This document shows positions 1-8,824 of a stretch of DNA of 64,000 nt, piece by piece (positions within the stretch are counted from its first letter, which is position 1; each line of letters opens with the position of its first letter). The stretch covers positions 372,001 through 436,000 of the forward strand of contig CAZCYV010000002.1 in the NCBI GenBank assembly GCA_964503145.1, in the 5' to 3' direction. The notes under the pieces were generated by a model that ran no database searches, was not told where the DNA came from, and saw only the letters and a program-made list of their open reading frames with translations. The translations under genes were made by a program, and so were the position numbers. This DNA comes from RBG-16-57-11 sp964503145. GTDB taxonomy: Bacteria; Chloroflexota; Anaerolineae; Anaerolineales; UBA4823.

Positions 1-396
1 CTGGTCCACCAGCGAGACATCCAGCGCAACGCCCAAAATTGGGTCGACTCGCTGGCGATCAAAGTGCCTGCCATAGACGCGCCGGTGCAGACCCTCTCTG
101 GCGGTAATCAACAGCGCGTGGTGTTTTCCAAATGGATTGCCACCCAGCCGCGCCTTTTGATCCTGGATGGGCCGACTATTGGCGTCGATGTCGCTGCCAA
201 ACAGGCCATTCATGATATTGTGCGCGATCTGGCGGCTCAGGGATTGGGAATCATCCTGATTTCCGACGAAGTGCCCGAGGTGCATCATAATTCCAACCGC
301 GTGATCGTCATGCACCGCGGACGGCAGGTGGCTGAGTTCGACACAGCCCAGTCCAGCATCGAAGAGATCAATCAGTGCATCCAGATGAGTGCATAG
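1..396 (+). CDS. Sugar ABC importer ATP-binding subunit, C-terminal part (partial)
   Basis: C-terminal end of the ATPase of a ribose/xylose-type (CUT2) sugar importer, a family whose ATPases carry two fused nucleotide-binding domains. The frame is open from base 1, so the start lies outside the window. The ABC signature LSGGNQQRVV is at visible residues 32-41 and Walker B follows as LLILDGPTIGVDV. The usual catalytic glutamate of LDEPT is a glycine here (visible residue 57), so this half-site may be catalytically weak. The H-loop reads ISDEVPEV, a non-histidine form common in the second domain of this family. The stop is 3 bp before the first permease, so the genes form one operon. The substrate is not readable from sequence; the downstream pentulose-type kinase suggests a pentose, pentitol or related sugar. 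Confidence 0.9.
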   Translation: MVHQRDIQRNAQNWVDSLAIKVPAIDAPVQTLSGGNQQRVVFSKWIATQPRLLILDGPTIGVDVAAKQAIHDIVRDLAAQGLGIILISDEVPEVHHNSNRVIVMHRGRQVAEFDTAQSSIEEINQCIQMSA

Positions 397-399
397 CGT

Positions 400-1395
400 A
401 TGAGAAGATTACTGGCGCGCCAAGAGACTTACCTGATCATTGTGATCGTCGCCTTTTCGCTGGTCATCACGGCGTTCAATCCCAATTTCCTTTCCTGGCA
501 GAACTTCTTCGAGTTGCTAAAGAGCTATTCACTGATGGGTATTTTCGCCGTGGGGGTGTTGTTTGTGCTGATCTCAGGCGGGATCGATATCTCATTCACC
601 GCGATTGCCACCGTTGCGCTGTATGCCACTGTGGTATTCGCCAACCGCTTCGGCGGCAACATGCTAACTGCCTTTCTGATGGCAGGCGCCATTGGCATTG
701 CCCTGGGCCTGGTGAACGCGGTGATCATTTATTTTTTCAATATCCCAAGTATCGTCACGACGATCGCTACCCTGAACATCTACTACGGCATCCTGACCGT
801 CCTGTCGGGCGGCAAGTGGATCTATGGCATCCCGGTGTGGTTTCGCACCTTCTCCGATATCCGTGTCTTCACCCTGACCAGCTCCGATGGCATTCGCTAC
901 GGTCTCTCGATTATTACTGTGGTCTGGCTGGTGGTGATCCTGGTCGCCGGGGTGATCTTGCGCAAAACCACGCTGGGCCGTGGCATCTACGCGATGGGGG
1001 GCAGCCCGGCATCCGCTCAACGCATCGGCTTCAACACACTTTTTTTGACCCTGTTCGTTTATGGTTTCATGGGGCTGATGGCGGGCATCGCTGGCATCGT
1101 TCAGCTTCTGCTGGTGCAGACCGTGCAGCCGAATGCCATGGTGGGCAAAGAGCTTGATGTTATTGCTGCGGTGGTGTTGGGCGGCGCCAGCCTGTCTGGC
1201 GGAACCGGTACGCTGACCGGAACGATCCTGGGCGTGACCCTGATCGCCATCCTGGGGAATGGGCTCACCATCATGCGCGTCCCGGCGGTATGGTACAACG
1301 TGTTTATTGGGCTGGTGATTCTGATCAGCGTGGCCAGCAGCGCTCAGCGCAGCCGCCGCAAGCGCCAGCGGGCCATCCTGACAGAAGCCGATTGA
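400..1395 (+). CDS. Sugar ABC transporter permease (BPD_transp_2 family), 1
   Basis: 331-residue integral membrane permease of a CUT2 sugar importer. The chain is hydrophobic from residue 12 onward, with about eight to ten predicted helices. The conserved element GGIDISFTA (residues ~61-69) matches the GGIDLSVG-type motif of RbsC-like permeases, and AVVLGGASLSGGTGT near residue 260 matches the family's C-terminal cytoplasmic loop that contacts the ATPase. It starts 3 bp after the ATPase gene and lies 16 bp before a second, different permease. The pair therefore probably forms a heterodimeric channel rather than the homodimer of RbsC. No periplasmic binding protein gene is visible; it should lie left of the window. 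Confidence 0.93.
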   Translation: MRRLLARQETYLIIVIVAFSLVITAFNPNFLSWQNFFELLKSYSLMGIFAVGVLFVLISGGIDISFTAIATVALYATVVFANRFGGNMLTAFLMAGAIGIALGLVNAVIIYFFNIPSIVTTIATLNIYYGILTVLSGGKWIYGIPVWFRTFSDIRVFTLTSSDGIRYGLSIITVVWLVVILVAGVILRKTTLGRGIYAMGGSPASAQRIGFNTLFLTLFVYGFMGLMAGIAGIVQLLLVQTVQPNAMVGKELDVIAAVVLGGASLSGGTGTLTGTILGVTLIAILGNGLTIMRVPAVWYNVFIGLVILISVASSAQRSRRKRQRAILTEAD

Positions 1396-1411
1396 GACAG
1401 GAAGCCAGCAT

Positions 1412-2389
1412 ATGAGCCGAAAATACTCCGAAACGATCGTCCTGGCTCTGGTGCTGCTGGGAAGCGTCTTGTTCATGTGGGCGCTGAACGGCAGGAATTT
1501 CGTCCAACTGGATAATTTTCAATCCATGGCCTTCCAGCTCCCCGAACTGGGGATCCTATCCCTGGCGATGATGATCACTATGCTCACCGCCGGGATCAAC
1601 CTGTCGATTATTTCTACCGCCAATCTGACGGGCATTGTCATCGCTATGATCTTGACCTCTGGCCTGAGCACAGATGCAGCGGGCAACCCCACTGCAGGGG
1701 TGATCTTGCTGGCGGTGCTCGCTGGTCTGGCGACGGCGGCGCTGATTGGGCTGCTCAACGGCTACCTGATCGCCGTGCTGGAGGTCTCGCCGATCCTGGC
1801 TACCCTGGGTACGATGATCCTGCTGAATGGGTTTGCGATTGTGCTCACCCGGGGTTATGTCATCTCCGGCTTTCCTCCGGTCATCCGCTTCATCGGTAAT
1901 GGTGTGGTGCTGGGTGTGCCAATGCCGCTGATCATCTTCCTGGCGCTGGCCGGCCTGATGGCGCTGATCCTCAACCGCACACCTTTGGGTACGAAGCTTT
2001 ACATGATTGGCTCGAACCCGATAGCGACCTTCTTCTCCGGGGTGAATAACCGCAGCGTCCTGATGCGCACCTATCTGATTTCAGGACTGTACGCCGGCAT
2101 GGCAGGAATCATCATGATCTCGCGTTTCAATTCGGCCAAGGCCGATTATGGCAAATCCTATCTGCTGATGACCGTACTGGCTTCGGTGCTGGGCGGGGTG
2201 AGCGCGGCGGGCGGCTTTGGCAAGGTTTCTGGTCTGGTGATCGCCCTGGTGATTCTGCAGGTGGTCTCCAGCGGTTTTAATTTAATGGGGATGAATCCCT
2301 TCCTCACCGTTGCCCTGTGGGGCATTATATTGATCCTGGTCATGGTGATCAAGTTCTTACTCGAGCAGCGGGCGCAGAAGCGAGCCTAG
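1412..2389 (+). CDS. Sugar ABC transporter permease (BPD_transp_2 family), 2
   Basis: 325-residue permease paralogous to the preceding gene. It keeps the family elements: an N-terminal helix at residues ~8-24, TAGINLSII (~59-67) in place of GGIDLS, and ASVLGGVSAAGGFGKVSG (~259-276) in the C-terminal loop. The INLS variant and its divergence from the upstream permease indicate an old duplication with subunit specialisation. It should act with permease 1 and the ATPase as the membrane part of the importer. It is followed after 15 bp by the sugar kinase, whose SD-like GGAGAG lies in the gap, so uptake and phosphorylation are co-expressed. Confidence 0.92.
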   Translation: MSRKYSETIVLALVLLGSVLFMWALNGRNFVQLDNFQSMAFQLPELGILSLAMMITMLTAGINLSIISTANLTGIVIAMILTSGLSTDAAGNPTAGVILLAVLAGLATAALIGLLNGYLIAVLEVSPILATLGTMILLNGFAIVLTRGYVISGFPPVIRFIGNGVVLGVPMPLIIFLALAGLMALILNRTPLGTKLYMIGSNPIATFFSGVNNRSVLMRTYLISGLYAGMAGIIMISRFNSAKADYGKSYLLMTVLASVLGGVSAAGGFGKVSGLVIALVILQVVSSGFNLMGMNPFLTVALWGIILILVMVIKFLLEQRAQKRA

Positions 2390-2404
2390 AAAGCGGAGAG
2401 CAAC

Positions 2405-3928
2405 ATGAACACATTGATCGGTATTGACCTGGGCACTACAGGTCTCAAAGTGTCGTTATGGGAGGAAAGCGGACGGCTGCTGGGCGCCGAGTATCGCGAA
2501 TATCCTATCCTGGCGCAACAGCCTGGCTTTGCTGAGCAGGAGCCGCAGGCCTGGTGGGATGGCCTTGTCTCCGCCTGCCGGGCGTTGGTGAGTCGCTTTC
2601 CTCAGGAGGCGGGCGCAACGGTTGGGATCGGCATCTGTGGGCAGATGCACACTCAGGTCTATTTGGACGAACACGACCAGGTGTTGCGTCCGGCGATCAC
2701 CTGGATGGATCAACGCGCCAGCGCGATCGTCGAGCGCATCAATAGCGATCCCTCGTCTAAAACGTTGGTGTTGGCCGAGACGCACAATCTGGCCACTACC
2801 ACTTACACCGCGCCGCAGATCTTGTGGGTCAAGGAGAACCAGCCGGAGGTGTGGCGGCGCACCCGAAGGGTGTTGGTAGCCAAAGATTATATTAAGTATC
2901 GCCTGACCGGGCGAGCGGTGACCGATTACGCCGAGGCAACTGGCACCTTGCTGTTCGATGTTGTCAGGCGCCGCTGGTCTGAGGAGATGTTCCGCTTTTT
3001 CGATATCCCCGCGCACTACCTGCCCGAGGTGCTGCCTTCTGATGAGATCATTGGTAAGATCACGCCGCAGGCGGCGCAGCTCACCGGCTTAAAGGCTGGG
3101 ACGCCGGTGGCCAATGGCAGCGCCGACTGTTCGGCGGCGGCGCTGGGCGCGGGGATGGTGCGCCCTGGTCAGGTGACGCTGATCATCGGCACCGCGGGCG
3201 TGGTGGCGGTGTGTTCTGACCGTCCGCTGGAAGATCGGCAGCACCGCACTTTGTGCTGGCACTATGCCCTGCGCGATCGCTGGCTCCTGCTGGGTATCAC
3301 TCAGACTGCAGGCGAATCGCTTCATTGGTTCAAGAATGCTTTTGAAGCTGGCGAGACGGCCGCCGCCTCGGGCGATATCTTCGCTCAATACAGCCAGGAA
3401 GCGGATACTGTGCCGGATGGCGCTGGCGGGCTGATCTTCCTGCCCTACCTTAATGGCGAACGCACCCCCTATTGGGACCCAAACGCCCGCGGCGTGTTCT
3501 TCGGGATCAACTTGGCCACCGAAAAGGCGCATTTCATCAAGGCGATTATGGAGGGCGTATCTTTCGCTCTGCGCAACAACATCGAGACTATCGAGTCGCT
3601 GGGCATCCACATCGATGAGATCCGCGCCGTAGGAGGCGGGTTGAAGAGCCAGGCCTGGCTACAGGCGCTGGGTAAGATCACCTGTAAGCCAGTGGCAACC
3701 ATTGGCGTGCCGGATACCGCCAACCTGGGCAATATCCTGGTATGCGGCAAGGCGCTGGGTCTATACCCCGATTATCAACAGGCCGTAGAGCGCATGGTGA
3801 CCATCGACCGGCGCGTGAGCTATGAGTCGCCTACGCCGGTCTACGAGCGGCAGTACGCCATCTTCCTGGAGCTTTACGAGCAGCTCAAGGGCCTGTATCG
3901 CCGCAGCGCTTTAGGTAATGGGGCTTAA
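2405..3928 (+). CDS. FGGY-family carbohydrate kinase, xylulokinase-like
   Basis: 507-residue cytosolic kinase predicted to phosphorylate the sugar brought in by the adjacent ABC importer. The N-terminal phosphate-binding motif IGIDLGTTGLKVSLW starts at residue 5, GICGQMHTQVYLD (~78-90) matches the xylulokinase GxxGQMHG region, and ITWMDQRA follows. The catalytic Asp is kept in NGSADCSAAALGAG (~237-250). The C-terminal FGGY signature region contains FLPYLNGERTPYWDP and AVGGGLKSQAWLQ. Length is normal for XylB (about 480-510). SD GGAGAG precedes the ATG by 4 nt. Xylulose is the default substrate, but FGGY specificity cannot be decided by eye; ribulose, erythrulose or fuculose analogues remain possible. 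The gene converges on a class II aldolase with a 22-bp gap. Confidence 0.88.
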   Translation: MNTLIGIDLGTTGLKVSLWEESGRLLGAEYREYPILAQQPGFAEQEPQAWWDGLVSACRALVSRFPQEAGATVGIGICGQMHTQVYLDEHDQVLRPAITWMDQRASAIVERINSDPSSKTLVLAETHNLATTTYTAPQILWVKENQPEVWRRTRRVLVAKDYIKYRLTGRAVTDYAEATGTLLFDVVRRRWSEEMFRFFDIPAHYLPEVLPSDEIIGKITPQAAQLTGLKAGTPVANGSADCSAAALGAGMVRPGQVTLIIGTAGVVAVCSDRPLEDRQHRTLCWHYALRDRWLLLGITQTAGESLHWFKNAFEAGETAAASGDIFAQYSQEADTVPDGAGGLIFLPYLNGERTPYWDPNARGVFFGINLATEKAHFIKAIMEGVSFALRNNIETIESLGIHIDEIRAVGGGLKSQAWLQALGKITCKPVATIGVPDTANLGNILVCGKALGLYPDYQQAVERMVTIDRRVSYESPTPVYERQYAIFLELYEQLKGLYRRSALGNGA

Positions 3929-3950
3929 ACGGCAAAGCCGGCTTCGAACA

Positions 3951-4652
3951 TCACGCCGTCGGCAACTTGCGGTAGTAAATCCAGTCCAGGTATTCATCCA
4001 CCATCTTTTCGGTGGGCCAGTTTGGCTCGCCGCGTCCCGCAGAGAGGGCGATATACATGATCTTGGCGATCTCTTCCGAAAGCTCAGTGCGGTTGAAAGC
4101 CTCGCGGTTATCCGCGCCTAGCGTCAGCAGCCCGTGGTTTTCCAGCACCATCACGCTGTGCTCGGTAACGTAGGGCTTGATCGATTCGGCCAGCAGCGGG
4201 GAGGTGGGAATCGCGTAGGGCACAATTGGAACTTGCTTGCCTAGCAGGAAGGGCGCTTCTGAGCCGATCGGGCGGATGGCGATGCCCAGCAGAGATAGGG
4301 CGATCACATGGGGCGGGTGGCTGTGGATCACTGCGTTAGCATCTGGGCGCAGCAGGTAAACATTGCGGTGCATCAGCGTCTCAGAAGAGGCCTTGCGCTG
4401 CCCAGGATATGGCTGCGCCGTCTGCAAATCAACCCGCACCCAGTCGGCCTCGCCCACCTCATCCAGGCAGAAGCCGGAGGGCGAAATCAGCATATCGCCG
4501 CCGATACGGTGGCTCATGTTGCCGCCGGTGGCTGAAGTCAGCCCTTTATTCTTAAGCCGCACTGCGTATTCGGTCAGTTGCTGGCGCAGCGCAGCCTCAT
4601 CCAGAGCCGTCACCGGTGTGGCGGCGGAGGGTATCGGATTTTCATAACTCAT
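3951..4652 (-). CDS. Class II aldolase/adducin family sugar-phosphate aldolase
   Basis: 233-residue zinc-dependent enzyme of the L-fuculose/L-ribulose-phosphate aldolase and epimerase family. The visible active-site set is GGNMSHR (43-49, phosphate site), catalytic Glu91 in SSE, His110 and His112 in HSHPPH, and His173 in ENHG; these three histidines are the family's metal ligands. Length is typical (about 215-235). It would cleave or epimerise a ketose 1- or 5-phosphate in the cytosol. It faces the sugar kinase, so functional pairing is plausible. It also lies only 41 bp downstream of the hydrogenase-operon kinase on the same strand, with its own SD (GGAG 9 nt before ATG), so read-through expression from the hydrogenase cluster is equally possible. 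The exact substrate is unknown. Confidence 0.9.
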   Translation of the reverse strand: MSYENPIPSAATPVTALDEAALRQQLTEYAVRLKNKGLTSATGGNMSHRIGGDMLISPSGFCLDEVGEADWVRVDLQTAQPYPGQRKASSETLMHRNVYLLRPDANAVIHSHPPHVIALSLLGIAIRPIGSEAPFLLGKQVPIVPYAIPTSPLLAESIKPYVTEHSVMVLENHGLLTLGADNREAFNRTELSEEIAKIMYIALSAGRGEPNWPTEKMVDEYLDWIYYRKLPTA

Positions 4653-4693
4653 TGGTTTGTCTCCGTAAACTGGAATTTTATTTGGTTTGTCTT

Positions 4694-6607
4694 TCAGCCG
4701 CGGCTCTCGACAAGAGGTAGCATGACGGTGAAGCGTGTGCCGACGTTCACTTCACTCTGAACGGACACCCGTCCGCCGAGGTTGTTGACCGTCTCACGCA
4801 CGATGGATAAGCCCAGGCCGGTCCCTTCTCGCTCAATCGACCGGGCGTTTGGGGCGCGGAAAAATTCCTCGAACAGATGCGGCATGGCATCTGCCGGGAT
4901 GCCAATGCCGGTATCGGCCACTTCGACCGTTACATCTTTGTCTGTGCGGTTGAGCGATACGCAGACCTTGCCGCCCTCAGGGGTGTACTTCACGGCGTTC
5001 GATACCAGGTTGTTGAAAATGCGGTCCAATCCTTCTACTGTGGCTCGTACCAGGCTTTCGCCGCCTTGCGGATCAGCATGCCATTCCAGCGACAGGCCTT
5101 TTTCTCGCGCCGAGGCTTCGAAACGGTGGACGACATTTTCTACTACCCTCTCCAAAGCCACCGGGGCCTCGTCTTCCTTGATCTGCTGCGGAGCTCTGCC
5201 GTCTGCCAGATCGAGCAAATCATCGATCAATTTGCGCAAGAAATCCACCCGTCGCACGGCGCGATCCAGAATATCGCGCTGCTGGGCGTTGATTTCGCCG
5301 GCATAGCCGGAGAGAATGGTCTGCAGCAGGCTGCGGATTACGCTGACCGGGGAACGCAGTTCGTGAGTGAAGACGCGTATGAAGGCCGCCTTGGTGGCGT
5401 CCAGGGTTTCGATGGTCTGGTAGGCCAGGGCATTTTCGATGGCGATGCTCCCCTGGGCGGCAATCGCCGACAGAAAGGCTTCATCATCCGGGGTGAAGTG
5501 ATCTGGCTCGTCGGCGTAAGCGCGCAGGATGCCCAGAGGCCGGTTTTTTCCGATCAATGGCGCCGAAACCATTGAGCGGATCCCCTCCTGCTGTGCCCAA
5601 TCGGGGTACTGCAGCAACGAACTCTGGCTGACATCCGGGATATTGATCACCTTGCCGGCCAGCACTTCTCGATCTAACGGTGACCGCTCCAGCTCGATGG
5701 GGCCTTTGTTCAGATATTCCTGGCTCAACCCATAAACGGCCGCCGGTTCCAATTGCCTGCCGGCCTTGTCCAGCAAGCGGATCGAGCAGGCGCGCACCCG
5801 CATGACTTGGGCGGTGTTGGTCACCAGGTGGTTCAAAACCTGGCTCAACTCCAGGGTGGAGTTGACCGTCTGAGCGCTATCGTTCAGGGCCTGAAGCTTC
5901 TCCGAGTTGAGCCTTAATGTCTCGCTGAGTTTGAGCACTTCGGCTTCGCGACGGCGCAGGCGCTCGGATCTGCCCGATGCCAGATAGGTCAGGATAATCA
6001 GGGTGATGGAAAAAAAAGCCCACACCGTAGTGACGTACAGCGCGTCCTGGTGGATGTAAACCCGATAGTTTCTCCACTCTGCGATGGGGTAATGCGGCAA
6101 AATAGAGAAATACTCCAGGGTGATGACGGCGGTGAATAAGAAGATCGCCAGGAAGGTGAACGCAAAGCTGGCCTTCGGCTTGAAGAACATCGAGGCGATC
6201 ACCACATGGAAGACAAAAAAGAAAGTCAACGGGCTGACGACGCCGCCAGTGAATTGAACCAGGGCTGTAATCGCCAGCCAGTCCAGGATCATTTGAGCAT
6301 GGGCCAGCCGCAGGTAGATGTTCGGCGGCCTGGCAGAAGATTTTATCCGCCGGACGATCAGGTAAAAAACCAGGTTGTACAGCAGGATGCATGCCCCAAT
6401 CACCCAGAGTGGTAAGATGGGGATGCCTGTCTTGGGGATGAGGGCGACCAACAGAGCGCCGACGATCACCCCCACGCCAGCAATCCAGCGCAGACCGATA
6501 AACCAGTCATTGCTGTACGCCAGATCCGCCTCTGCCAGCGATAGGCTGTCACCCGCCAGGTGCGTCAGGCCATCTCGCTCTTTCCCGGCAATCACCGGAG
6601 GCACCAT
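4694..6607 (-). CDS. Membrane GAF-domain sensor histidine kinase in the hydrogenase cluster
   Basis: 637-residue sensor kinase. Residues ~30-215 carry about six transmembrane helices without a large extracytoplasmic loop, followed by a coiled-coil linker (~215-245), a GAF domain (~250-395), HisKA and HATPase_c. The phospho-acceptor box FTHELRSPVS is near residue 415, the N-box is NLVSNAVKYTPEGG, and the G-boxes are VADTGIGIP and GTGLGLSIV; all look intact, so it should be an active kinase. It lies 13 bp after a lone receiver gene, its likely partner, and both follow the hydrogenase maturation protease. The signal is unknown. The GAF and compact membrane domain would suit an intracellular or membrane redox or ligand signal. 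Confidence 0.92.
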   Translation of the reverse strand: MVPPVIAGKERDGLTHLAGDSLSLAEADLAYSNDWFIGLRWIAGVGVIVGALLVALIPKTGIPILPLWVIGACILLYNLVFYLIVRRIKSSARPPNIYLRLAHAQMILDWLAITALVQFTGGVVSPLTFFFVFHVVIASMFFKPKASFAFTFLAIFLFTAVITLEYFSILPHYPIAEWRNYRVYIHQDALYVTTVWAFFSITLIILTYLASGRSERLRRREAEVLKLSETLRLNSEKLQALNDSAQTVNSTLELSQVLNHLVTNTAQVMRVRACSIRLLDKAGRQLEPAAVYGLSQEYLNKGPIELERSPLDREVLAGKVINIPDVSQSSLLQYPDWAQQEGIRSMVSAPLIGKNRPLGILRAYADEPDHFTPDDEAFLSAIAAQGSIAIENALAYQTIETLDATKAAFIRVFTHELRSPVSVIRSLLQTILSGYAGEINAQQRDILDRAVRRVDFLRKLIDDLLDLADGRAPQQIKEDEAPVALERVVENVVHRFEASAREKGLSLEWHADPQGGESLVRATVEGLDRIFNNLVSNAVKYTPEGGKVCVSLNRTDKDVTVEVADTGIGIPADAMPHLFEEFFRAPNARSIEREGTGLGLSIVRETVNNLGGRVSVQSEVNVGTRFTVMLPLVESRG

Positions 6608-6620
6608 GGGTTCCCTTTTC

Positions 6621-7019
6621 TTACTTCAAATACTTGTTAACGGTTGACAGCAGGACTTCTGGATTGACCGGTTTCTCCAGAAAAGCCTCCACTGGCAGGT
6701 AGTATTCGTCTGGAGCAAAGCGCAGCGAGGTGGTGCTGTGGATCGCGGTCAGCATGATGATGGGGATGTCTTTGAGCTCCTTGAACTCCGATTCGGGGTC
6801 CGGGCTGTGCATCGAGAGCGCCAGCTGAAAACCGGCAGTAGCAGACTCCATCATCACATCCAGCACAATCAGATCGGGCTTCACTTCCCTGGCCACAGCC
6901 AGACCTTCATCGAAATTCGCCGCCTCATGGATGATATAGCCAGCCGCCTCCAGCGGCAGACGAATGGTCAGGCGCTGGTCTGGATCGTCGTCAACAATGA
7001 GGATTCGCTTTTGTGTCAT
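6621..7019 (-). CDS. Single-domain response regulator (CheY-like receiver)
   Basis: 132-residue receiver with no output domain. The acidic pocket is DDD at residues 10-12, the phospho-acceptor is Asp54 in LIVLDVMM, the conserved Thr is in IIMLTAI and the conserved Lys is in FLEKPVNPE. There is a short insertion around residues 60-75 (AGFQLALSMHSPDPESEF) between the acceptor loop and beta-4. Without an effector it probably acts by protein contact or as a phosphorelay intermediate. It begins 3 bp after the hydrogenase protease gene ends and is followed by the membrane kinase after 13 bp, so all are co-transcribed. Its link to hydrogenase function is inferred from position only. Confidence 0.93.
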   Translation of the reverse strand: MTQKRILIVDDDPDQRLTIRLPLEAAGYIIHEAANFDEGLAVAREVKPDLIVLDVMMESATAGFQLALSMHSPDPESEFKELKDIPIIMLTAIHSTTSLRFAPDEYYLPVEAFLEKPVNPEVLLSTVNKYLK

Positions 7020-7022
7020 GCT

Positions 7023-7514
7023 TTATTTTCCTAAATCGAGGATGATTTGATCGGCCAGGCCGGGCAGGCAAGCCTCTACCTGTGGACTAAGCGGCGTTCC
7101 CGGGCTGGTCTGGGCGGGCTGGACGCCATAGATGTACAGGCGTTCAGGTAGCAACTCCAGGGCCTGCGCCAGGGCTAACCCGCAAGCCAGATCCGGCTGG
7201 TGCAACGATAGACTACCATCCTGTAGCCATAATTTTACTTCTTCTGGACGAAAACGGCGCCAGCAACCCGCTTGCGTGCCCATCTCGACCGCATCGACCA
7301 GGATCACCGACCGCCAGCCTTCCAGCCAGCAGGGCAGCCCCCAGCCGGGCAGGCCGGCATCCCGCACCTGGACGCCTGGCGGCAGGTCGCGCTCAGACAA
7401 CAACTCCACCAGACGTGGTCCTACGCTGTCGTCGCCGCACAAGGGATTGCCAATCCCCAGGATGAGCGTTTCCTGCTCGGTTGGAAGCCCGCCGTTGCGG
7501 TCGCGGCCCGCCAT
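7023..7514 (-). CDS. [NiFe] hydrogenase maturation endopeptidase (HycI/HoxW type)
   Basis: 163-residue protease that removes the C-terminal tail of the hydrogenase large subunit after nickel insertion. The Rossmann-like start LILGIGNPLCGDDSVGPRL contains the first Ni-sensing acidic residue (GDD). The second acidic site is in ILVDAVE, and the histidine is in SLHQPDL. I chose the ATG at 7514 because GGAG lies 6 nt upstream; a GTG 12 bp earlier (7526) is the alternative. The gene starts within about 15 bp of the end of hydA, its presumed substrate, which ends in a cleavable tail. It is followed after 3 bp by the receiver gene. Length is normal for the M52 family (about 150-170). Confidence 0.93.
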   Translation of the reverse strand: MAGRDRNGGLPTEQETLILGIGNPLCGDDSVGPRLVELLSERDLPPGVQVRDAGLPGWGLPCWLEGWRSVILVDAVEMGTQAGCWRRFRPEEVKLWLQDGSLSLHQPDLACGLALAQALELLPERLYIYGVQPAQTSPGTPLSPQVEACLPGLADQIILDLGK

Positions 7515-7526
7515 TTTCTGCTCCAC

Positions 7527-8813
7527 TCAACGAGCCTCGACCTTCAAGACATGCACGGAACACGAGATGCACGGATCATAGGCCCGCACCAGCATCTCCA
7601 GTTCGTGCTGCATCGCCTCGACCGGCTTATCCAGAATGCCCGGCACCAGGGCCTGCATGTCGGCTTCCAGGTTGGCCAGGTTCTGGTTGGTGGGGATGAT
7701 GCAATTTGCGCCGCTCAGGTAGCCGTCTGCATTGATCCAATAATGGTGGATCAGCATGCCCCGCGGCACTTCGCACACGCCCACCCCATCACAATCCTTC
7801 AGGTTTACCGGAGCCGGTTTTTCCGGCTTGACGCCCGTGCTCAGCAACTGATCAATGACCTGGATGGCGTCCTCGACGCAGTGAACGATTTCTACCACTT
7901 GAGCCGCAGTGTTCAAGAACGGGTTCGTAACCTTGGGTTGCAGGCCCAATTTCGCTGCGGCCTCTTTGGCGCGCGGGTGGAGTTGGGCGTAGTTGTTGTT
8001 GAAGCGCGCCAGCGCCCCCACCATGTATGCTGAACGCTGGAATCGAGTATGTTTGGCGCTGGAATGCGGCACCAGATATTCGTTGGTCACCTCGGTGTAC
8101 CGCTCGAGGGGCAGGCGAGGACCGTCGCTGCTGAGGATCTCGCCATCGATGAAGGCATATTCGTCTGGCTTATGTAGCGAGATGTATTCGGTCTCGCGTT
8201 CGAACTGCGGCCAGGGCAGACCCGCAGCCAGCTCCACCGTTGCATCCACATCGGCGCGGCACGCCACCAGGCGCTGGCGCAGACCCTTAAGCTCATCGTT
8301 GGTGGGGAAATGGGTGAACCCACCCACAGTCATGGCGATGGGATGCGTGTGGCGGCCAGCTACCGCGGCGCAAATATCGCCAGCCAGTTTTTTCATCCGC
8401 AAGGCGCGCAGCACCACCTCCGGCTGGGAACTCGCCAGGGGGATGACGCTGCCCACGCCCAGGAAATCCGGGACGACCAGCATGTACACATGCAGGATGT
8501 GGCTGTCCAGGATCTCTCCATAGAAAGTCAGTTTGCGCAGCAGTTGGGTCTGCTCGCTCAGTTCGACGCCAAGCGCCTTCTCGGAGGCGCGCAGAGAAGC
8601 TGTCGCATGGCCGGTAGCGCAGATTCCGCAAATACGGCTGGTGATGTGTGAGGCTTCCAGATAAGGCCGGCCGCGTAACATGGCCTCGAAAAACCGCGGC
8701 GTCTCGACGATGTCGAGACGGCATTCTTTCATCACGCCGTCAACCACTTCAACGAAGATGTTTCCGTGGCCTTCGACGCGGGTGACATGATGGACATCAA
8801 TGCGCTTATTCAT
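7527..8813 (-). CDS. hydA: [NiFe] hydrogenase large (alpha) subunit, group 3b-like
   Basis: 428-residue catalytic subunit holding the NiFe(CN)2CO centre. The N-terminal ligand pair is Cys62 and Cys65 in RICGICATGH. The C-terminal pair is Cys415 and Cys418 in DPCISCSVH, followed by the seven-residue tail VLKVEAR expected to be cut after His421. Length and motif spacing fit the cytosolic group 3b enzymes of the Pyrococcus sulfhydrogenase type (alpha about 428 residues) rather than membrane-bound group 1 enzymes. Gene order in the direction of transcription is beta-gamma-delta-alpha-protease, the same as the archaeal hydBGDA operon. The enzyme should interconvert H2 and NAD(P)H in the cytosol. 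No hypABCDEF genes are in the window, so cofactor assembly genes must lie elsewhere. Confidence 0.95.
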   Translation of the reverse strand: MNKRIDVHHVTRVEGHGNIFVEVVDGVMKECRLDIVETPRFFEAMLRGRPYLEASHITSRICGICATGHATASLRASEKALGVELSEQTQLLRKLTFYGEILDSHILHVYMLVVPDFLGVGSVIPLASSQPEVVLRALRMKKLAGDICAAVAGRHTHPIAMTVGGFTHFPTNDELKGLRQRLVACRADVDATVELAAGLPWPQFERETEYISLHKPDEYAFIDGEILSSDGPRLPLERYTEVTNEYLVPHSSAKHTRFQRSAYMVGALARFNNNYAQLHPRAKEAAAKLGLQPKVTNPFLNTAAQVVEIVHCVEDAIQVIDQLLSTGVKPEKPAPVNLKDCDGVGVCEVPRGMLIHHYWINADGYLSGANCIIPTNQNLANLEADMQALVPGILDKPVEAMQHELEMLVRAYDPCISCSVHVLKVEAR

Positions 8814-8824
8814 AGCACCTGCCT

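Noticed and set aside
664..1476. 270-codon open frame on the minus strand
   Set aside because: Fully antisense to two sugar permease genes; the translation is rich in His, Asp, Gln and Arg with no recognisable domain.
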